Shown piece by piece: positions 44,587 to 57,492 of a stretch of 64,000 bases of DNA. The DNA comes from Phragmites australis. Taxonomy: Eukaryota; Streptophyta; Magnoliopsida; Poales; Poaceae. The stretch lies in the NCBI RefSeq assembly GCF_958298935.1, contig NC_084929.1, forward strand, positions 4,278,001 through 4,342,000, written 5' to 3'. Below the pieces are notes generated by a model. The model was not told the DNA's origin. It saw only the letters and a program-made list of their open reading frames with translations, and did no database searches. The position numbers and the translations under genes were made by a program. Position 1 is the first letter of the stretch. Each line of letters opens with the position of its first letter.

Positions 44587-47500
44587 ATGATGATGACGCG
44601 AGCCCCGATGGGGTCGATGGAGGGCGCGGCAGTGGACGAGGTGGTGCGGCGGCTGGTGGAGGGTGGCCGCGGCGGGCGGCAGGTGCAGCTGTCGGAGGCG
44701 GAGATCCGGCAGCTGTGCGTCGAGGGAAAGCGGGTGCTTCTCTCCCAGCCAAACCTCCTCCGAATCCACGCCCCCGTCAAGATCTGTGGTAATCATCGTG
44801 CTGTATATCTAGGCGTTGCCGCTCCGACTGCCGCCTAATTCCTTTCCCTTTTAGTTTGGATGCGTAATTGCTTCGTTCCTTGGGGTCGTGGTTGCTTCGA
44901 TGCGGATGGGGAAGGATAATTCCCTCGTGCTATTTTGGTGTCGTGGAGAAGTGTTTAATCATGGTGAGATTTTGTCACATTTTGGTCCAGGATTACTGCT
45001 CTATTGGGGATAAACGTGTTGTTTAGATGGAAAATTGCTCACTTTTGTAGCATCCATAGTGTTGATTAGTGCCAGGCTTGGCTTAGTTGCATTTTTGTTA
45101 GCGTTATGTTTGGAGATAGGTACTCCATACTCTCATTCTTTTGACTGTTGGTGTTGTATATAATGCGATAAGAAAAGCATGGATACAATCCCACATATAA
45201 TAATAAAACAACATGACAGCACATACTTATTGAACATGATCTCACAAAAATGTAGCAACAGATCAGAAGATAAGACACCATCCATCATGTATAACAATGA
45301 ACTGAACAGCAAGTAGTTGAAACAAAATTGCTCTCAGATAGATCTTAACAGCTGACCCAGAAGGGCCAGAACAACTAAGGTTCTGCCCCCTAACTGTTCA
45401 TCAGACACATCACAAATTGGACAAGAAACTGAGATCACGACCAGATGCAGAACCTGAAAAATGATTCTCTGAATTTACCAAATCTTCTTGGACAGAGTTG
45501 CTGTACAAGTTTTCAATTACTGAAAAGAAGAAAACAAGTTCCTGCAGAAACCGAAAGCTAACAGAGCAGCAGACTAACATGGCAAGAAATTGCGATTACT
45601 TAACCATCAAAATCTACTGCTCTTTTAGATATCACTCAAAGAATAAAGCAGCAATAGTCCATGGATCAAGGCAAACAGGCAGTGTACTGAGAACAACAGT
45701 GTCCCAATCTTGGCATACTTGGATTGAGCAGAGAGGGACAAAAGACAACCTTCAGTATTGCCTATATCAATCAATCTATCAGAGAACTATACAGGTCCAC
45801 ATCTATTGTACTCAGATAATTAGCCCAATTTCAGTGTATTTGATCATCACCGAGCATTAAGCACATGCAACCATACTGTTTAGAACAAAAGAGGAGATAA
45901 AAACTCATAGAGACACTCGTTGAACCGAGCTGACGATCGAGGCTAGGCACGACTCGAAAGTCACAGACCTAGAAATCCAATCGCGCCGTTGCCGCCAGCG
46001 AGAAGGAGAATGGAGATACAAAGCCTCAACCACACTGCAATAACACGTGTGGGCGAGCCTCGGTGCCCACAGCTCCAACCACCACCAACACAGGAGCTCC
46101 ACAACTCAATCACTCCAAGTGTCAAAGCACCAGAGCCAAGATCCGAGCTCCCTCGAGTCCAGCTCAAAGATGACAACCAAGAAGCCGAGAGAGATTAGTG
46201 GAGAACCAAGGGGAAAGAGAGTTTTTCTCTATTCTCACTAGGGAGATGGAGCCGGCCCTCAAATAGTTGCGACGTCGCCCTCCAGCCCCCACGACCCCCG
46301 GGGGAATCGGAGGGGCGTTTGCGTCGCCGCCACCCAACAGTCGCGACCAGCCCTCTCTCCCTTTCTCATTTTCCAGCTCAAAATCCCTATCTGAACGATG
46401 CCTCATTTGTGCCCACCATCGCATGGGCCCGGGCCTCGTTGAAGCAAATGGGTCAGCTGGTCCAGCTAAGAAAAAGGCCCAGAAAAATATTAAAATTCTT
46501 TTATTTCTCAACAGTTGGCACCATTTGTGGAGCCTGAGGGCATGGAAATGGTGGAATCATGACCGAATTGGCAGGCTTAGTGAGGTGTGGTCAGGTAGGA
46601 TTGTAGGTCATAAGAGGATGCAATGGATGGCCGCGATAGTTATATCTGTTGCATTCGCTACAATCACTGATTTATCGAGTAGTAGTGGAGTGCTGTTCTC
46701 TGTTCTATCGGGTCCGCTTAGGATGATATATTACTCCTTGAAGAACTTTCTTTGCCAATTGCCTACAATTCTAGCTAATAACATTATCTGCCAATTATGC
46801 AATATCTGCTTTACTCCCATCATTTATACAGTATCCACCGAGAGGCAGAGCTCATTTTACCATGTATTTATTCTATAACTTATTTAACATCTATAGAGAA
46901 AATATGTCCGCCTTATGAATTGTGATGTCCTGCAGGTGATATCCATGGCCAGTTTGTTGACCTTCTGAGATTGTTTGATTTGGGTGGTTATCCTCCAGCG
47001 TCAACTTACGTATTCCTTGGAGACTATGTTGATAGAGGCAAACAGAGTTTGGAAACTATATGCTTGCTCCTGGCATACAAAATCAGGTACCCTGAAAAGA
47101 TTTTCCTGTTAAGGGGGAACCATGAAGATGCAAAAATCAACAGAGTTTATGGTTTCTATGATGAATGTAAGAGGAGGTTCAATGTTCGACTGTGGAAGAT
47201 ATTCTCTGATTGCTTCAACTGCCTGCCGATTGCAGCACTCATTGATGACAAGATACTGTGCATGCATGGTGGTCTCTCACCTGAATTGAATAGTTTGGAC
47301 CAAATAAAGGATATTGAGAGGCCTGCTGAGATTCCTGATTATGGCCTGCTGTGTGATTTGCTTTGGTCTGATCCTAGCCCCGATGGAGAAGGGTGGGGGG
47401 AGAGTGACAGAGGTGTTTCATGTACGTTCGGCGCAGATAAGCTTGTAGAGTTTTTGGAGAAGAATGATCTCGATCTTATATGCCGAGCTCATCAGGTTTG

Positions 47501-48818
47501 TGAAAATTTATCTTCTGCCTTGTTTTCTCAGCTATTTTGATCCTCTGTGATCTTAACCTGACAATGCTGGCATGCATAATGAATGTCCCTAGGTGGTTGA
47601 AGATGGTTACGAGTTCTTTGCGCAACGGAGATTAGTGACAATCTTCTCAGCTCCAAATTATTGTGGAGAATTTGATAATGTTGGTGCTCTATTGAGCATA
47701 GATGAAAGCCTAATGTGCTCATTTCAGATCCTGAAGCCAAGCGACACAGGTCCACCGCATGCAAGAAAACAAATTCCAAATAAGGTAAGTCAGCTAGCTT
47801 CATAAACGATAAATATTCTACTACAAATCTACAACTTGAATCGCTGGAGATCAAATGTTTATTTTACCATTACCATGTTAGCTAGAGTTTTAGAACTCAT
47901 GCTTTCCTTAATCACGTAATGAAACAACATTCGAGAATCCAGCTATTAACTGGTGTCAAATTTGAATTCCCATGAAAGATGACACGCATAAGATCTATTC
48001 TGTTTTGCTGATTCTATCTACAAATTCTTGCAGAATCCAGTCACCAAGTAAAGTTTTCATGAAATTATAATTGCATCATGTCCAAAACTGTACGATGCAT
48101 TTGAACGTTTGACACCATCATCCCATTGCTAATGCATATTCATAAGAAATCTTGGGGACAATTTTCTTCCTACCAAAAAATATGTAATAATCTGTTCTGC
48201 TCATACTAGACTAGAGGAGGGTGATGTAATTATGAGAAAATCCATTAAATCAATCTTTATTCACTTGTCTTTGGAATATATTGGCATTTGGCACATCCTA
48301 TTACCAAACCAATTAACTCTTGAATAACCATGTGCTTATGCAAACCTAATGCATGAAGTCATAACCACTGTATTTATTCACTTGTCTCTTCAGTAGCTTT
48401 GTTTGGTCAGGGAACGACAGGGCTTACTAGTTTACGTTGAACTACCCTTCAAACAACCTAATATATCAACAATGGCTTATGTAATAATATCCAGAAGGTA
48501 CAGCTCACTTCATTCTGATTAGCTCAGGGTTAGGTTATTGCACCAGTAGAGTTAGCATATGTTATCCCTTCCCACATTATCTATATGAATAAGTTAACCA
48601 GTGACCATCAAACAACTACATGTGAACTGCCCTAGGTGCAAAGTACAATTGGTTTACATTATATAATTTATCCTGAATAAACTATCACGGCACCAAATGA
48701 AGCACTTTATGCTACTTCTTTATATTCAAACCAAACTGTACTGTCAGAGGTATGAGTTGAAGGCAAGCTAACTGATCACATCACTTTGCCTTTCACTTTA
48801 CAGCCATCAAGAGGGTGA
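44587..48818 (+). CDS. Serine/threonine protein phosphatase PP1 catalytic subunit (TOPP-like)
   Basis: A metal-dependent PPP-family phosphatase. Exons are 44587-44788, 46936-47495, 47593-47784 and 48804-48818, giving 969 nt (322 aa), the usual PP1 length. Three ATGs are in tandem at 44587, 44590 and 44593; I used the first. Catalytic motifs are all present: GDIHGQ (created at the exon 1/2 junction), GDYVDRG, LLRGNHE, HGGLSP and [11 protein letters not shown]. The segment after RGNHE reads [17 protein letters not shown]; most PP1s have CASINR-like residues there, so this is a diverged clade. The last exon adds only PSRG and a stop. It was placed by a good acceptor and by frame and is the least certain part. 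A solo LTR occupies most of intron 1. Confidence 0.93.
45152..46513 (-). mobile_element. Solo LTR in PP1 intron 1, antisense
   Basis: Bounded on the plus strand by TGTTGTATATAATG and TTATTTCTCAACA, with perfect 5-bp target-site duplications GTTGG (45147-45151 and 46514-46518). It is 1362 bp. On the minus strand it starts TGTTGAGAAATAAAAG. It shares GGCTTTGTATCTCC, GTGCCTAGCCT and an ATTGGGCT..GAGTACAATAG block with the element at 56080-57492. No coding domain and no second LTR are present. Confidence 0.88.
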
Positions 48819-49164
48819 AACGTTCGATCAGCGTCTAATTCTTTCAGTATCATTATCATCAATCAGCTCAAAGGGGCAAGGGGGTGATCTATTGTTTGGA
48901 ATTTGATCCACCAGGGCATGGCATTGTGCATTCAATTTCAATCCCCTTGCTTACTTAACAAGCCGTTCTTAGCGTTAAGCCGTGCACCTTCTCATGTACA
49001 GCATTAAGTCGGATTCAGCACCATCTGTTCTGATTGTTCTTTCTTTTGCTGCTGGCACAGGGACTTGATTGGCAGCATGACTTCCACTTTTGATTTTTGC
49101 TAGTCTGTGACGTATGTTTTCCCCTTATCTTTGTGACTTGATGTTTGGTAAATCTTCTTCGAAT
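48819..49164. other. PP1 3' UTR
   Basis: Sequence after the PP1 stop codon with no other feature recognised. Confidence 0.4.
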
Positions 49165-49176
49165 TGTAATATTTAG

Positions 49177-49476
49177 TTTTTTTTTTCTCAAACATGCAGG
49201 AGAGCTGCTCGTATTAACATAGAAAGATAGTTCGAGTACAACACGCCCCATTTTGGTTTACATTACGCGCCACATACAAATTAAGAACGACCTCATAGGC
49301 TACTTTTGAGACTATGATCGACCCACAGCAAGCTGTGACAACCCTTTGGTGTTCGTTCGGTTGAAGCAGGACCTTGGACACCAAATCCGAACGTCCAGGT
49401 ACTCCGAAAAGATGGTGCACCACGGAGATCCTGAATCCATCGGCGTCCCAACAGGGCCTCTTGGATTGTGCCGCTG
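49177..49476 (-). mobile_element. 5'-truncated LINE 3' end
   Basis: On the minus strand the element ends GAGCAGCTCTCCTGCATG then TTTGAGAAAAAAA, the plant LINE tail seen also at 37718. Flanking 12-bp direct repeats TGTAATAT(T/G)TAG lie at 49165-49176 and 49477-49488, with one mismatch. Confidence 0.7.
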
Positions 49477-49641
49477 TGTAATATGTAGTAGTTGGAGGAA
49501 AGGTCTGAACAAATGACTTGGTTACTTTATGCCATTCTTTCTACCTCCCTTTCATTTGTCTCTAGTGTGGAAGCGATGATTTTTATCTCATGTAAGGGAA
49601 TAGTGGTTACCATGTTCAGTCCAACGACTTCGTTTTAACAA

Positions 49642-49720
49642 TCTCTACTTATAAAACAATTGGTTTCCGTGTCATATCTTCTTTTATCCTTCTCATATCT
49701 AATAAAAACCCTTAAATAGC
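49642..49720 (+). mobile_element. Helitron 5'-end fragment
   Basis: Starts TCTCTACTTATAAAACAATT after an A. It stays similar to the GCP4-intron Helitron through CTAATAAAAACCCTTAAA. I could not find its 3' hairpin end, so it is either truncated or longer and diverged. Confidence 0.5.
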
Positions 49721-50708
49721 ATGATGCCGCAATCAAATATGACGTCGCCGGAGACCCTCCCTGTTGCCAAGGCCCGGCAACCGAGACACCATGGACGGAT
49801 GGACCCCGTTCGATGACAAAAGCTAAGAATAAGGCCCGTGGAGGAATGGATGAGGCTCTCGGCCATGGCGCCTCGCTTCAAAGACCATTATGCAATCAGA
49901 CCGCTTGAGCCGGCCGGTTGTCTAGGAAACCGATGGATCGGGCGGTTTCTAAGGAACCAAACGGTTCTTGTTTGCAGATGACATGACGCCTGGGCTCGGG
50001 CATTTGGCAGGCACGACCCAATAAGCCCTAGTTCTTCCGGTGTTCGTGACAGTGTTTGTGTAATTTCTCCTCGATGACCCAAAGCTGGCAATGCAATTGA
50101 GGCCCACTTAAGACTTGGCCCAGACCGGCCCAATACTTGTCTTACAAGGGGTAAGACTATGTTTGGCAGTCGAGATTTATGTCGTATTTGGGGTGTGTAG
50201 GATAAATAAATCGGTTTAAATATCTATTTTCGATCTAAAATAAGAAAAAAGATGCTAAATGAAAGATCCTCAGACTCTGTTTAGCAGAGCTTCAGCTTTG
50301 AGATCCATACAAAATTTAGAGTTTGTAGGATAAAATAAAGTAATTTAAATATATGTTTTCAGATCAAAATAAAAACCAAATACCTAAACCAAAGATCCTA
50401 AATCTGCCCATAGCTACACCTCTTAAGAATTTCTAGAGTTCGGGATAACCAGCTCCAAAAATTCTTAAAAAATCTTTAAGCTACAGCTTTGTCAAACAAA
50501 TCATTATACTCTAACTTTAAATTTTTTAGCTAGTGATGATCGGCCCAATTTTTTTTTTAAGTTGGACTGTTGGAGGTCTGCCAAAAAGAGACCCAACGAG
50601 ATTGACCACCAACAAAGCCCAACCAGAAACGAACAGAGGAGAGAGAAAACGCAGCATCGAGGAGAGAGAGCTCTGGAGCTCGAGCGCTGCGGCGAGGGGA
50701 GGGGAGAG
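49721..50708. other. Spacer and promoter/5' UTR of the U1A gene
   Basis: No gene recognised. The purine-rich stretch 50630-50708 just before the U1A ATG is likely its 5' UTR. Confidence 0.4.
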
Positions 50709-53700
50709 ATGAGCGGAGAGGCGGCGGCGGGCGGCGGCGGGGAGGCGAACGGCATCCCGCCGAACGTGACCATCTACATCAACAACCTCAACGAGAAGAT
50801 CAAGCTTGAAGGTACCGCACCGCTCTCCTCTCCCTCTCTCTTATTCCCTTCGCTAAACCCTAGGGATTTACGCGGAAAATTTTCCTGTAATCTTTACGCC
50901 TCCGTCGGAAATATCGCATCTTTGCGGATATTTGGGCGCATTGCCCTAGGCTGCCGGCAGTGGAAATCATGGCGCCTTGCTACTGAAGCCGTAATCGGAT
51001 GGTAAAGTTGTCATATTTGACTCTTTATGGTGCTAAGTAGTCCTTTTTCGGGCTGTAGTGCAGATTGCTGTTATTTGATGAATGCGAGCGTGTGTTGTGC
51101 TCGGCCGATTCTGGCGTGGGGACAGGCATAGACTTCTGCAGATATTTGCATCCAAAAGGAGCGATTGCTGCTGCTGGGTTGGGGAGTGTGGATTTAGTGG
51201 TTCCGTGTGAATTGTGTTAGACAAGCCGGGGTGCGTTTAGTTTGGAGATGAAGTTTCGTGCTTCGGGAGCTGTATCCTATAGTCGTAGCAATTCTCCTGT
51301 TTGATATGCTGGGTTAACAAGATTGATTTTTTTGTCTGAATTTGGGAACTGAAGAAAATCAGGAATTATATTACTTGCTGCTGTTCTCTGTTCACCTTCG
51401 CTTCATCCTTTATTTTGTTATAGATGAGAATAATTAGCTGAAATCTTTGCAGAACTTAAGAAGTCCCTCAACGCTGTTTTCTCCCAGTTCGGGAAGATTC
51501 TTGATGTTCTTGCTTTCAAGACTTTGAAGCATAAAGGCCAAGCATGGGTTGTCTTTGAAGATGCTGCATCAGCAACTGAGGCTCTAAAGAGGATGCAAGA
51601 CTTTCCCTTCTATGACAAACCTATGGTGAGTTAACAGCTGAACTGTGGCTGCAGCTTGATTGTCCCCTAATTTGATCACTCAATACGACTGCTCTGCAAT
51701 ATCCTGCTGTCTTTGGCTTAGTGGGCAGATCTATTGGGTTTGCGAATTTCATGTTGGGAAAGAAAATGTACTGTTGCCCTTGGTATCATATTATCACGGC
51801 TTTGGAAAACTAGCAAAGCTTATTGATATTATTAAGGTTGTAACTTCTATGCTGTGTTTACCCGTGCACCTTCAAAGACATGTGACTGATAAACTAGTTT
51901 GTTAGGCTTTAGGCTTATATTGTGTTGGTAAATTAAGTCTTCTTATCAGATATTGGTCAAACTGTACAACTCAATATGGTCTACAAGTGTGTTTTCATCT
52001 GCTTAACTTTATTTCATTTTGGCACCAAGAAAACGTGTCACTTATATTTTTGATTTGCTTTACCTCCTGAATTCTTTATTGTTTGAATTCAGAGAATTCA
52101 ATATGCCAAGACCAAGTCAGATATTGTAGCAAAAGCTGATGGCACCTTTGTACCTCGAGAAAGAAGGAAGAGGATCGATGAAAAAAGTGAGATGCTGGCT
52201 AACATGCCTTTTCTTTTACATTCGTTGTTTAACTGATGCAATTATGTCTGCTTAGGTATCAATGCTTTAGCTCTTCCTGACTATCTTGATGTTCAACACA
52301 TCCTTTAACTTGGAGACATTAGGATTTAAGTTTAATTAATCCGTCCTATATTAACACTTAACACCAAATACTTCTGGTGTACTTCATAAAGATTGATTGA
52401 AATATGTTCTGAAGATGGAGTCTTGCATTCATCGGTGTTTAGTGGGCTAAATATGGGTCATGAGGGTATTGGTGTCTCTGTCATGATTCCTCTTTGTTGT
52501 GGTTGTGATATTGGCACTTCAATGTTGAAACAGTCGGAATTAATCAATTAACTGAGGCATTAACATTTCTTGTGGTCCCTTGTTCAGTGTAAAGCTTTGT
52601 TCAGTATCAAATGGTAACCGATAATGATTCTCAAGCTATTTAACAAGAAACTATTTTTTTTAGGAATTTAACAAGAAATTATTGTGAATATAGATTTTCA
52701 ATCATGATCAATAGATGCATTTTCCTATTACTACAATCTTGAATTGTTCAATGATTATTTTCTTTTCTTAATGAGTTGTGACAAATGCCTTAATTTGATC
52801 CAACTTGACTCTAAGCTTACACTTGTTGTTTCTTCTATTAGGATGTTAATACTAAATTGAATATAAGCATCTGGTTCAGCAAGGAGGTTTTCTCCTGACC
52901 TGAGAATCAGTTATCTGTTCTGTTTACTAGACATAGCCTTACAGACTCTTGACTCTGTAGGAAGAATTGCTGCTGGCTAGGATGAACTTGTCCTGGTTAT
53001 GGGCTTATGGAAACTTTGCTCACCTTCATATTTCTTTTTTGAGAGCAAATCTCATTAATTTGATCGTTCTTGAATAATGCAGCTGAAAAGAAGCAGAAGC
53101 GCGAGCAGCACCACGATGTTAGTCAAGTTGGCTTGGGTGTAAATGCTTACCCTGGTTATGGGGCTCCTCAGGTGTGTACTGCAGAATAGACTGAAATCAT
53201 ATTTCTGCTTCGTTGCTTTTGCTTTTGCTTTTCTTTTGTGATGTTTAAAAGTACGCCTTTGGTGTTCCAACGAGTTGCATATGTTTGAGCATCGGCACCA
53301 AGATCCAGTCATCTTAGTTCTTTTTATTCACACAGTATTTCTTACAGATTTTCTGCTCTAAATTTCATCATTCTGTATTGGCAAATGAATTTTGCATTTC
53401 TATGCATGATCCAGCGATTCTCATTGCAGACATGTTAGGAAAAATTGCCTTAAAAAATTGAGCATTCATCCAGCAATGTTCAGTAGCTTGAGATTTAGGT
53501 GTGAGCATGATGTCGCAGCTCTATGCTCATGTATTGCATGACATTATAGATATAACGCCGGTGCATTGAACATGTTTTCTTATTTAATTGCATTTCTCTT
53601 TTGTGTTGCATTGTTATCTTCAGCCCATTACTTGATATGAGTCCTCAACTTACATGACTTGGTTTTTGTACAGCTCACTCAGATACCTTTTGCTGGAGGA

Positions 53701-53964
53701 CAGAAGGTCATGATGCCAGAGATTATTGTACCAAACAACATCCTATTTGTCCAAAACCTTCCACACGAGACGACCCCCATGATGCTGCAGATGCTTTTCT
53801 GCCAGTACCCTGGTTTCAAGGAAGTGAGGATGATCGAGGCAAAGCCTGGAATCGCTTTCGTGGAGTACGGAGATGAGACGCAGGCCACTGCTGCCATGAA
53901 CGCTCTCCAAGGCTTCAAGATTACAAAAGATAACCAGATGCTTATCACATACGCGAAAAAGTAA
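50709..53964 (+). CDS. U1 small nuclear ribonucleoprotein A (U1A)
   Basis: This spliceosomal protein binds stem-loop II of U1 snRNA through its first RRM. Exons are 50709-50811, 51453-51625, 52093-52186, 53083-53171 and 53674-53964, giving 750 nt (249 aa) with clean phases. RRM1 covers about residues 17-96: RNP2 is IYINNLN and RNP1 is KGQAWVVF. A basic linker follows ([20 protein letters not shown]). A Gly/Pro/Tyr-rich stretch comes next, then RRM2 (residues about 174-249) with RNP2 ILFVQNLP and an RNP1-like PGIAFVEY, ending LITYAKK. The linker length and the QHHDVSQ segment match plant U1A better than the shorter U2B''. The plant protein's longer linker is typical. Confidence 0.95.
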
Positions 53965-54640
53965 CGAGCTCCCAAGCTGTATTGACTTGATGAATGAATG
54001 TTGTATTCTGAGTTTTGTGCAATTGGTAGATTTCCATCATGTGTTAGGTAGACTACATCCTGCATAATCCGGTTAAGTGTACGGCTTAGCTGCGGTTGTG
54101 TGCGTTTCAGAGACACATAATGAGAACTATTGTTGTCTCAGTTTCTGCTAGGGATGTTTTCCTGTTCCTTGGCTCCATTAATCTCGTTTCTGTTGGGCAG
54201 CTCACTGTGTTATTGTATTTTGTTGGGTTTGGTGATTCTTCTTGCGTTGTGGAAAGTCGATGTCTCATTGATATCGTCCATAGGGGTTCCAAGGGAGTTC
54301 TACATCCTTGATCGCTTGGGTTTCCCTTCTCTACAGGTGGTGTCCCACTTGAGAATAATCCACATGTTATTGGCTTTTTGTGGTGTTTGAGGTGTATGTC
54401 CATTATTTTTTGTAACTTTATTTTTATAGGTACTTATAAATTTATACTTTTATGAAAGAATTTCAAAAGATAAATCTAATATTACGATTTCATATAATCA
54501 ATCTAGATATATCAATGGTCAAACTTTAGAAAGTTTAACGGTACGGATTATAGGACAACAAATAGAAAAGAACGAAGGGAGCAATAATGTTCTGGTACAA
54601 GTTGAAGAGAAGATAATCGCTATTCACGTATTGAAGTCAG
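53965..54640. other. U1A 3' UTR and spacer
   Basis: Likely 3' UTR to about 54200-54400, then AT-rich sequence before the repeat array. No gene recognised. Confidence 0.4.
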
Positions 54641-56079
54641 TTAGCATTTCGTTGGACTCGAATGAGTTTTCACTCACGCAGTCCCGGATATTGCAACACT
54701 CTTTCCGCATGTTTCGAAGTCACCGAGTGAGATACAGATGGCAATTTCATCTACCGAGGCTTTCGATCCAAGCTATTCATCTAGAGACATAAAGGATCAA
54801 TAAATCGCTGCCCATTTCGTGTAAAAAATACTACCTCCCCATCTGGCGGTCGGGTCATGGTCCAGTCTTTTCTTCTGATTTTCTAGCTTTATTTCAGAGT
54901 ATTCGTACCATAGTTTTGATTTTTTTCTTCTAAAAAAGATAGTGCTTGCACATGCTTTCATAACAAATGCCTTTTTTACAGTTTAGGTCTTCTAGCATGT
55001 ACGTGTCATACTTCCCTTTCCTTCTTTGTCATGTTGCATGGGTGAGACACACTGTTATTCACGCTCAACCACCAAGTGCTAACTTTTGTTATGTTGTATG
55101 GGTGAGACGTATCGCTGTTCATGTATGACTTTCATTCGTCGAACACATATCCAAACTATAAATCAAACCAAAACCCTAATCCCCGTCACCCATTCCCATT
55201 CACTGCCGTCACCCATTCCCATTCATCACAGCCATCCAGCACTCCACCTCCCATACACCTTGCTCCGCCACAGCCGCGCACCTCTTCATCCCCCACGGTA
55301 GCCTCCTACTTCTTCGTTGTCTCCGGCGAGACATCCGCACCTCGCTCTGCTCATTCATCTCCGGAGCTAGATCCGTTCCCATTGCCTAGCTAACCCGTCT
55401 CTGATGGACCTCGCCTGGTCGCCTCTGCCACCAGTCCCACCCACCAGTGATCCTGCACCATCACGACAGGTGACACCCCCGCTGCCTCACCATCTCGACG
55501 ACCACCACCGTTTGGCTGGTTGACCTCCTCATCCATCCCTCTAAGCCGAATGGTGAACCTAAAACCTAATAACCCAAATCCTCAACCCTAACCTAAATCA
55601 AGCTCAATGGAGTCACATACCTTGCTAGATAAGAAGGCTAGAGCACAAAGCTCATCACATAGTACGTATTTCACATGCTTTCACCCCCCAAAACTCATTG
55701 GAATGATAATTAGTGGTTCCATTTTAACAATCAAATGTTTTTTTTTACGTATTTTAGGTCCTCTATTAGAGCATGCACATTTCATCCTTCCCTTGCCTTC
55801 TTTGTCATGTTGTACGGGTGAGACACATCGTTGTTCACACTCAACCACCAAGTGCTAACCTTTGTCATGTTGTACGGGTTAGACACATCGTTGTTCACAC
55901 ATGGCTTTCATCCATCGGGAGCATAGCCACACTATAAATCAGACCAAAACCCTAATCCTTGTCACCCATTCCCATTCACCACTGCCACCCCTTGGCCCAA
56001 CCCCCACCTCCCATAAACCTCGCTTTGCCATCGCAGCGCACCTCTTCATCCTGACGCTAGCCTCTTCCTCTCTTACTTC

Positions 56080-57492
56080 TGTTGAAATTTCTGGAAAAGT
56101 TTTAATGTTTTGTTGTCTTGGGCTGCTCTTGGGCTGCCAGAACTGGGCTCTGGTCGGGTTTTTGGCCCAGGCCCACCATGGGTGCCTTTTATGCGGCGTC
56201 TAGGGTTGGAAGGAGAGAACTTCCCTGGCTGCGATGTTCTCGATGGTAGAGGGCTGGCGGCGGCGGCGGCAGCAACAGCCTGCCGAGTTCTCTGGTCCCT
56301 TGGCTGGCTTTCAGCAGTGTCGGGGGCCTCGGTTTGTTGGGTGGCCGCAAGAATCTCGCTGAGGAGATGGGCGTCGGTCCTTCGCACCGAAGATAAGGCA
56401 GCTATATCTTCCCCTTCCTTTCTCTGGGTGCAAAGCACGAATCTGAAAAACTTTCCTCTTCCCCTGTGAACTCTCTCTGGATTTGCATCGGGAAGATAAG
56501 AGCCCGAGATCCTCTGGTGATATCTCTGGTGTTGTATTCTAGAGAGAAAGGGTTGGTGGCTGGAGCTGCAGCGTCGAGGCTCGACCGTATTGCGGTGGCA
56601 GTACGGTGAAGGGCTTTGTATCTCCGATCTCCTCTCACCGCCGGCGACGGAGGGTGATAGGTTTTCTGGGTCAGCGGCCTCCTAGCTGTGCCTAGCCTTC
56701 TTTCATATTGATTTCAATCAATTTTCGCTGTGAGTTTTCCTCCACTTCTCTGATAGCATGCTCTGTGATGATGAAATGTGTTTTAGATTGGGCTATTAGA
56801 TGAGTACAATAGCTGAAAACTTGTGATCTGGATACTGATATGATGTTTCTGCTAAATGCACACCTTTGGACATAATTTGGTTGTTGCCTGAAATGAAAGT
56901 AGCTGGATACATGTGAATGTATACGGTTGTATGTTGAATACAATCTGATGCGCATGTATTGTCATTATAGTTTGCATTTCTGTCATTTGATCAGATGATG
57001 CAGTGGGCAATTCTATTCTGTATAGCCTAGCCATGACATCCTTCTGTTTGATTTCATACTTCTGTGTGGCTAAATGGTTCTGTTTGGCTAGTGAATTATG
57101 TCTAAGAATTCAGATCAGTCACTGTCCAGAACATATTTAATTTAGATGTCCAAATTCTTTAAGCTAGTTGAGATCTCATTAATAGCCCAATCTATGATAA
57201 TATTAGAAGAACAATTAGGGAGCAAGACTTCTAAGTCTTGGGGCCAATTGTTGCATAAATCTGAGAGCAATACTATATATTTCACTTTTATGCAGCAATT
57301 ACTTTTTGGGAATCATTCTCATATGCCTTATTTTGGTATTCAGCTATTACACCTGAGTGAGATGTTTGCTGCAGTTAGTTTTATCTTTCTCAGCTGCTTA
57401 TTCATGTGTATAAATTGCTCAGTTGTTCGGTATCATATTTATATATATGGAATAAGATATATGCTCATCCTTTGGTACTATTTTATACATCA
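56080..57492 (+). mobile_element. Solo LTR inside the repeat array
   Basis: 1413 bp, starts TGTTGAAATTTCTGG and ends TTTTATACATCA, with perfect 5-bp target-site duplications ACTTC (56075-56079 and 57493-57497). Removing it restores the array unit on both sides. It is related to the solo LTR in PP1 intron 1. Its middle is GC-rich with open frames that I regard as chance. Confidence 0.88.

Noticed and set aside
44417..44838. Minus-strand and alternative-frame open frames over PP1 exon 1
   Set aside because: They are shadows of the GC-rich PP1 first exon.
50709..53964. U2B'' snRNP as the identity of the two-RRM protein
   Set aside because: The linker length, PRERRKR block and QHH segment fit plant U1A better.
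55121..55393. Pro/Ser/His-rich peptide in the array unit as a gene
   Set aside because: The frame is not kept in the other units and has low complexity.
56110..56469. Alanine-rich open frames in the GC-rich middle of the solo LTR
   Set aside because: No family resemblance and no equivalent in the related LTR at 45152; chance frames in GC-rich DNA.
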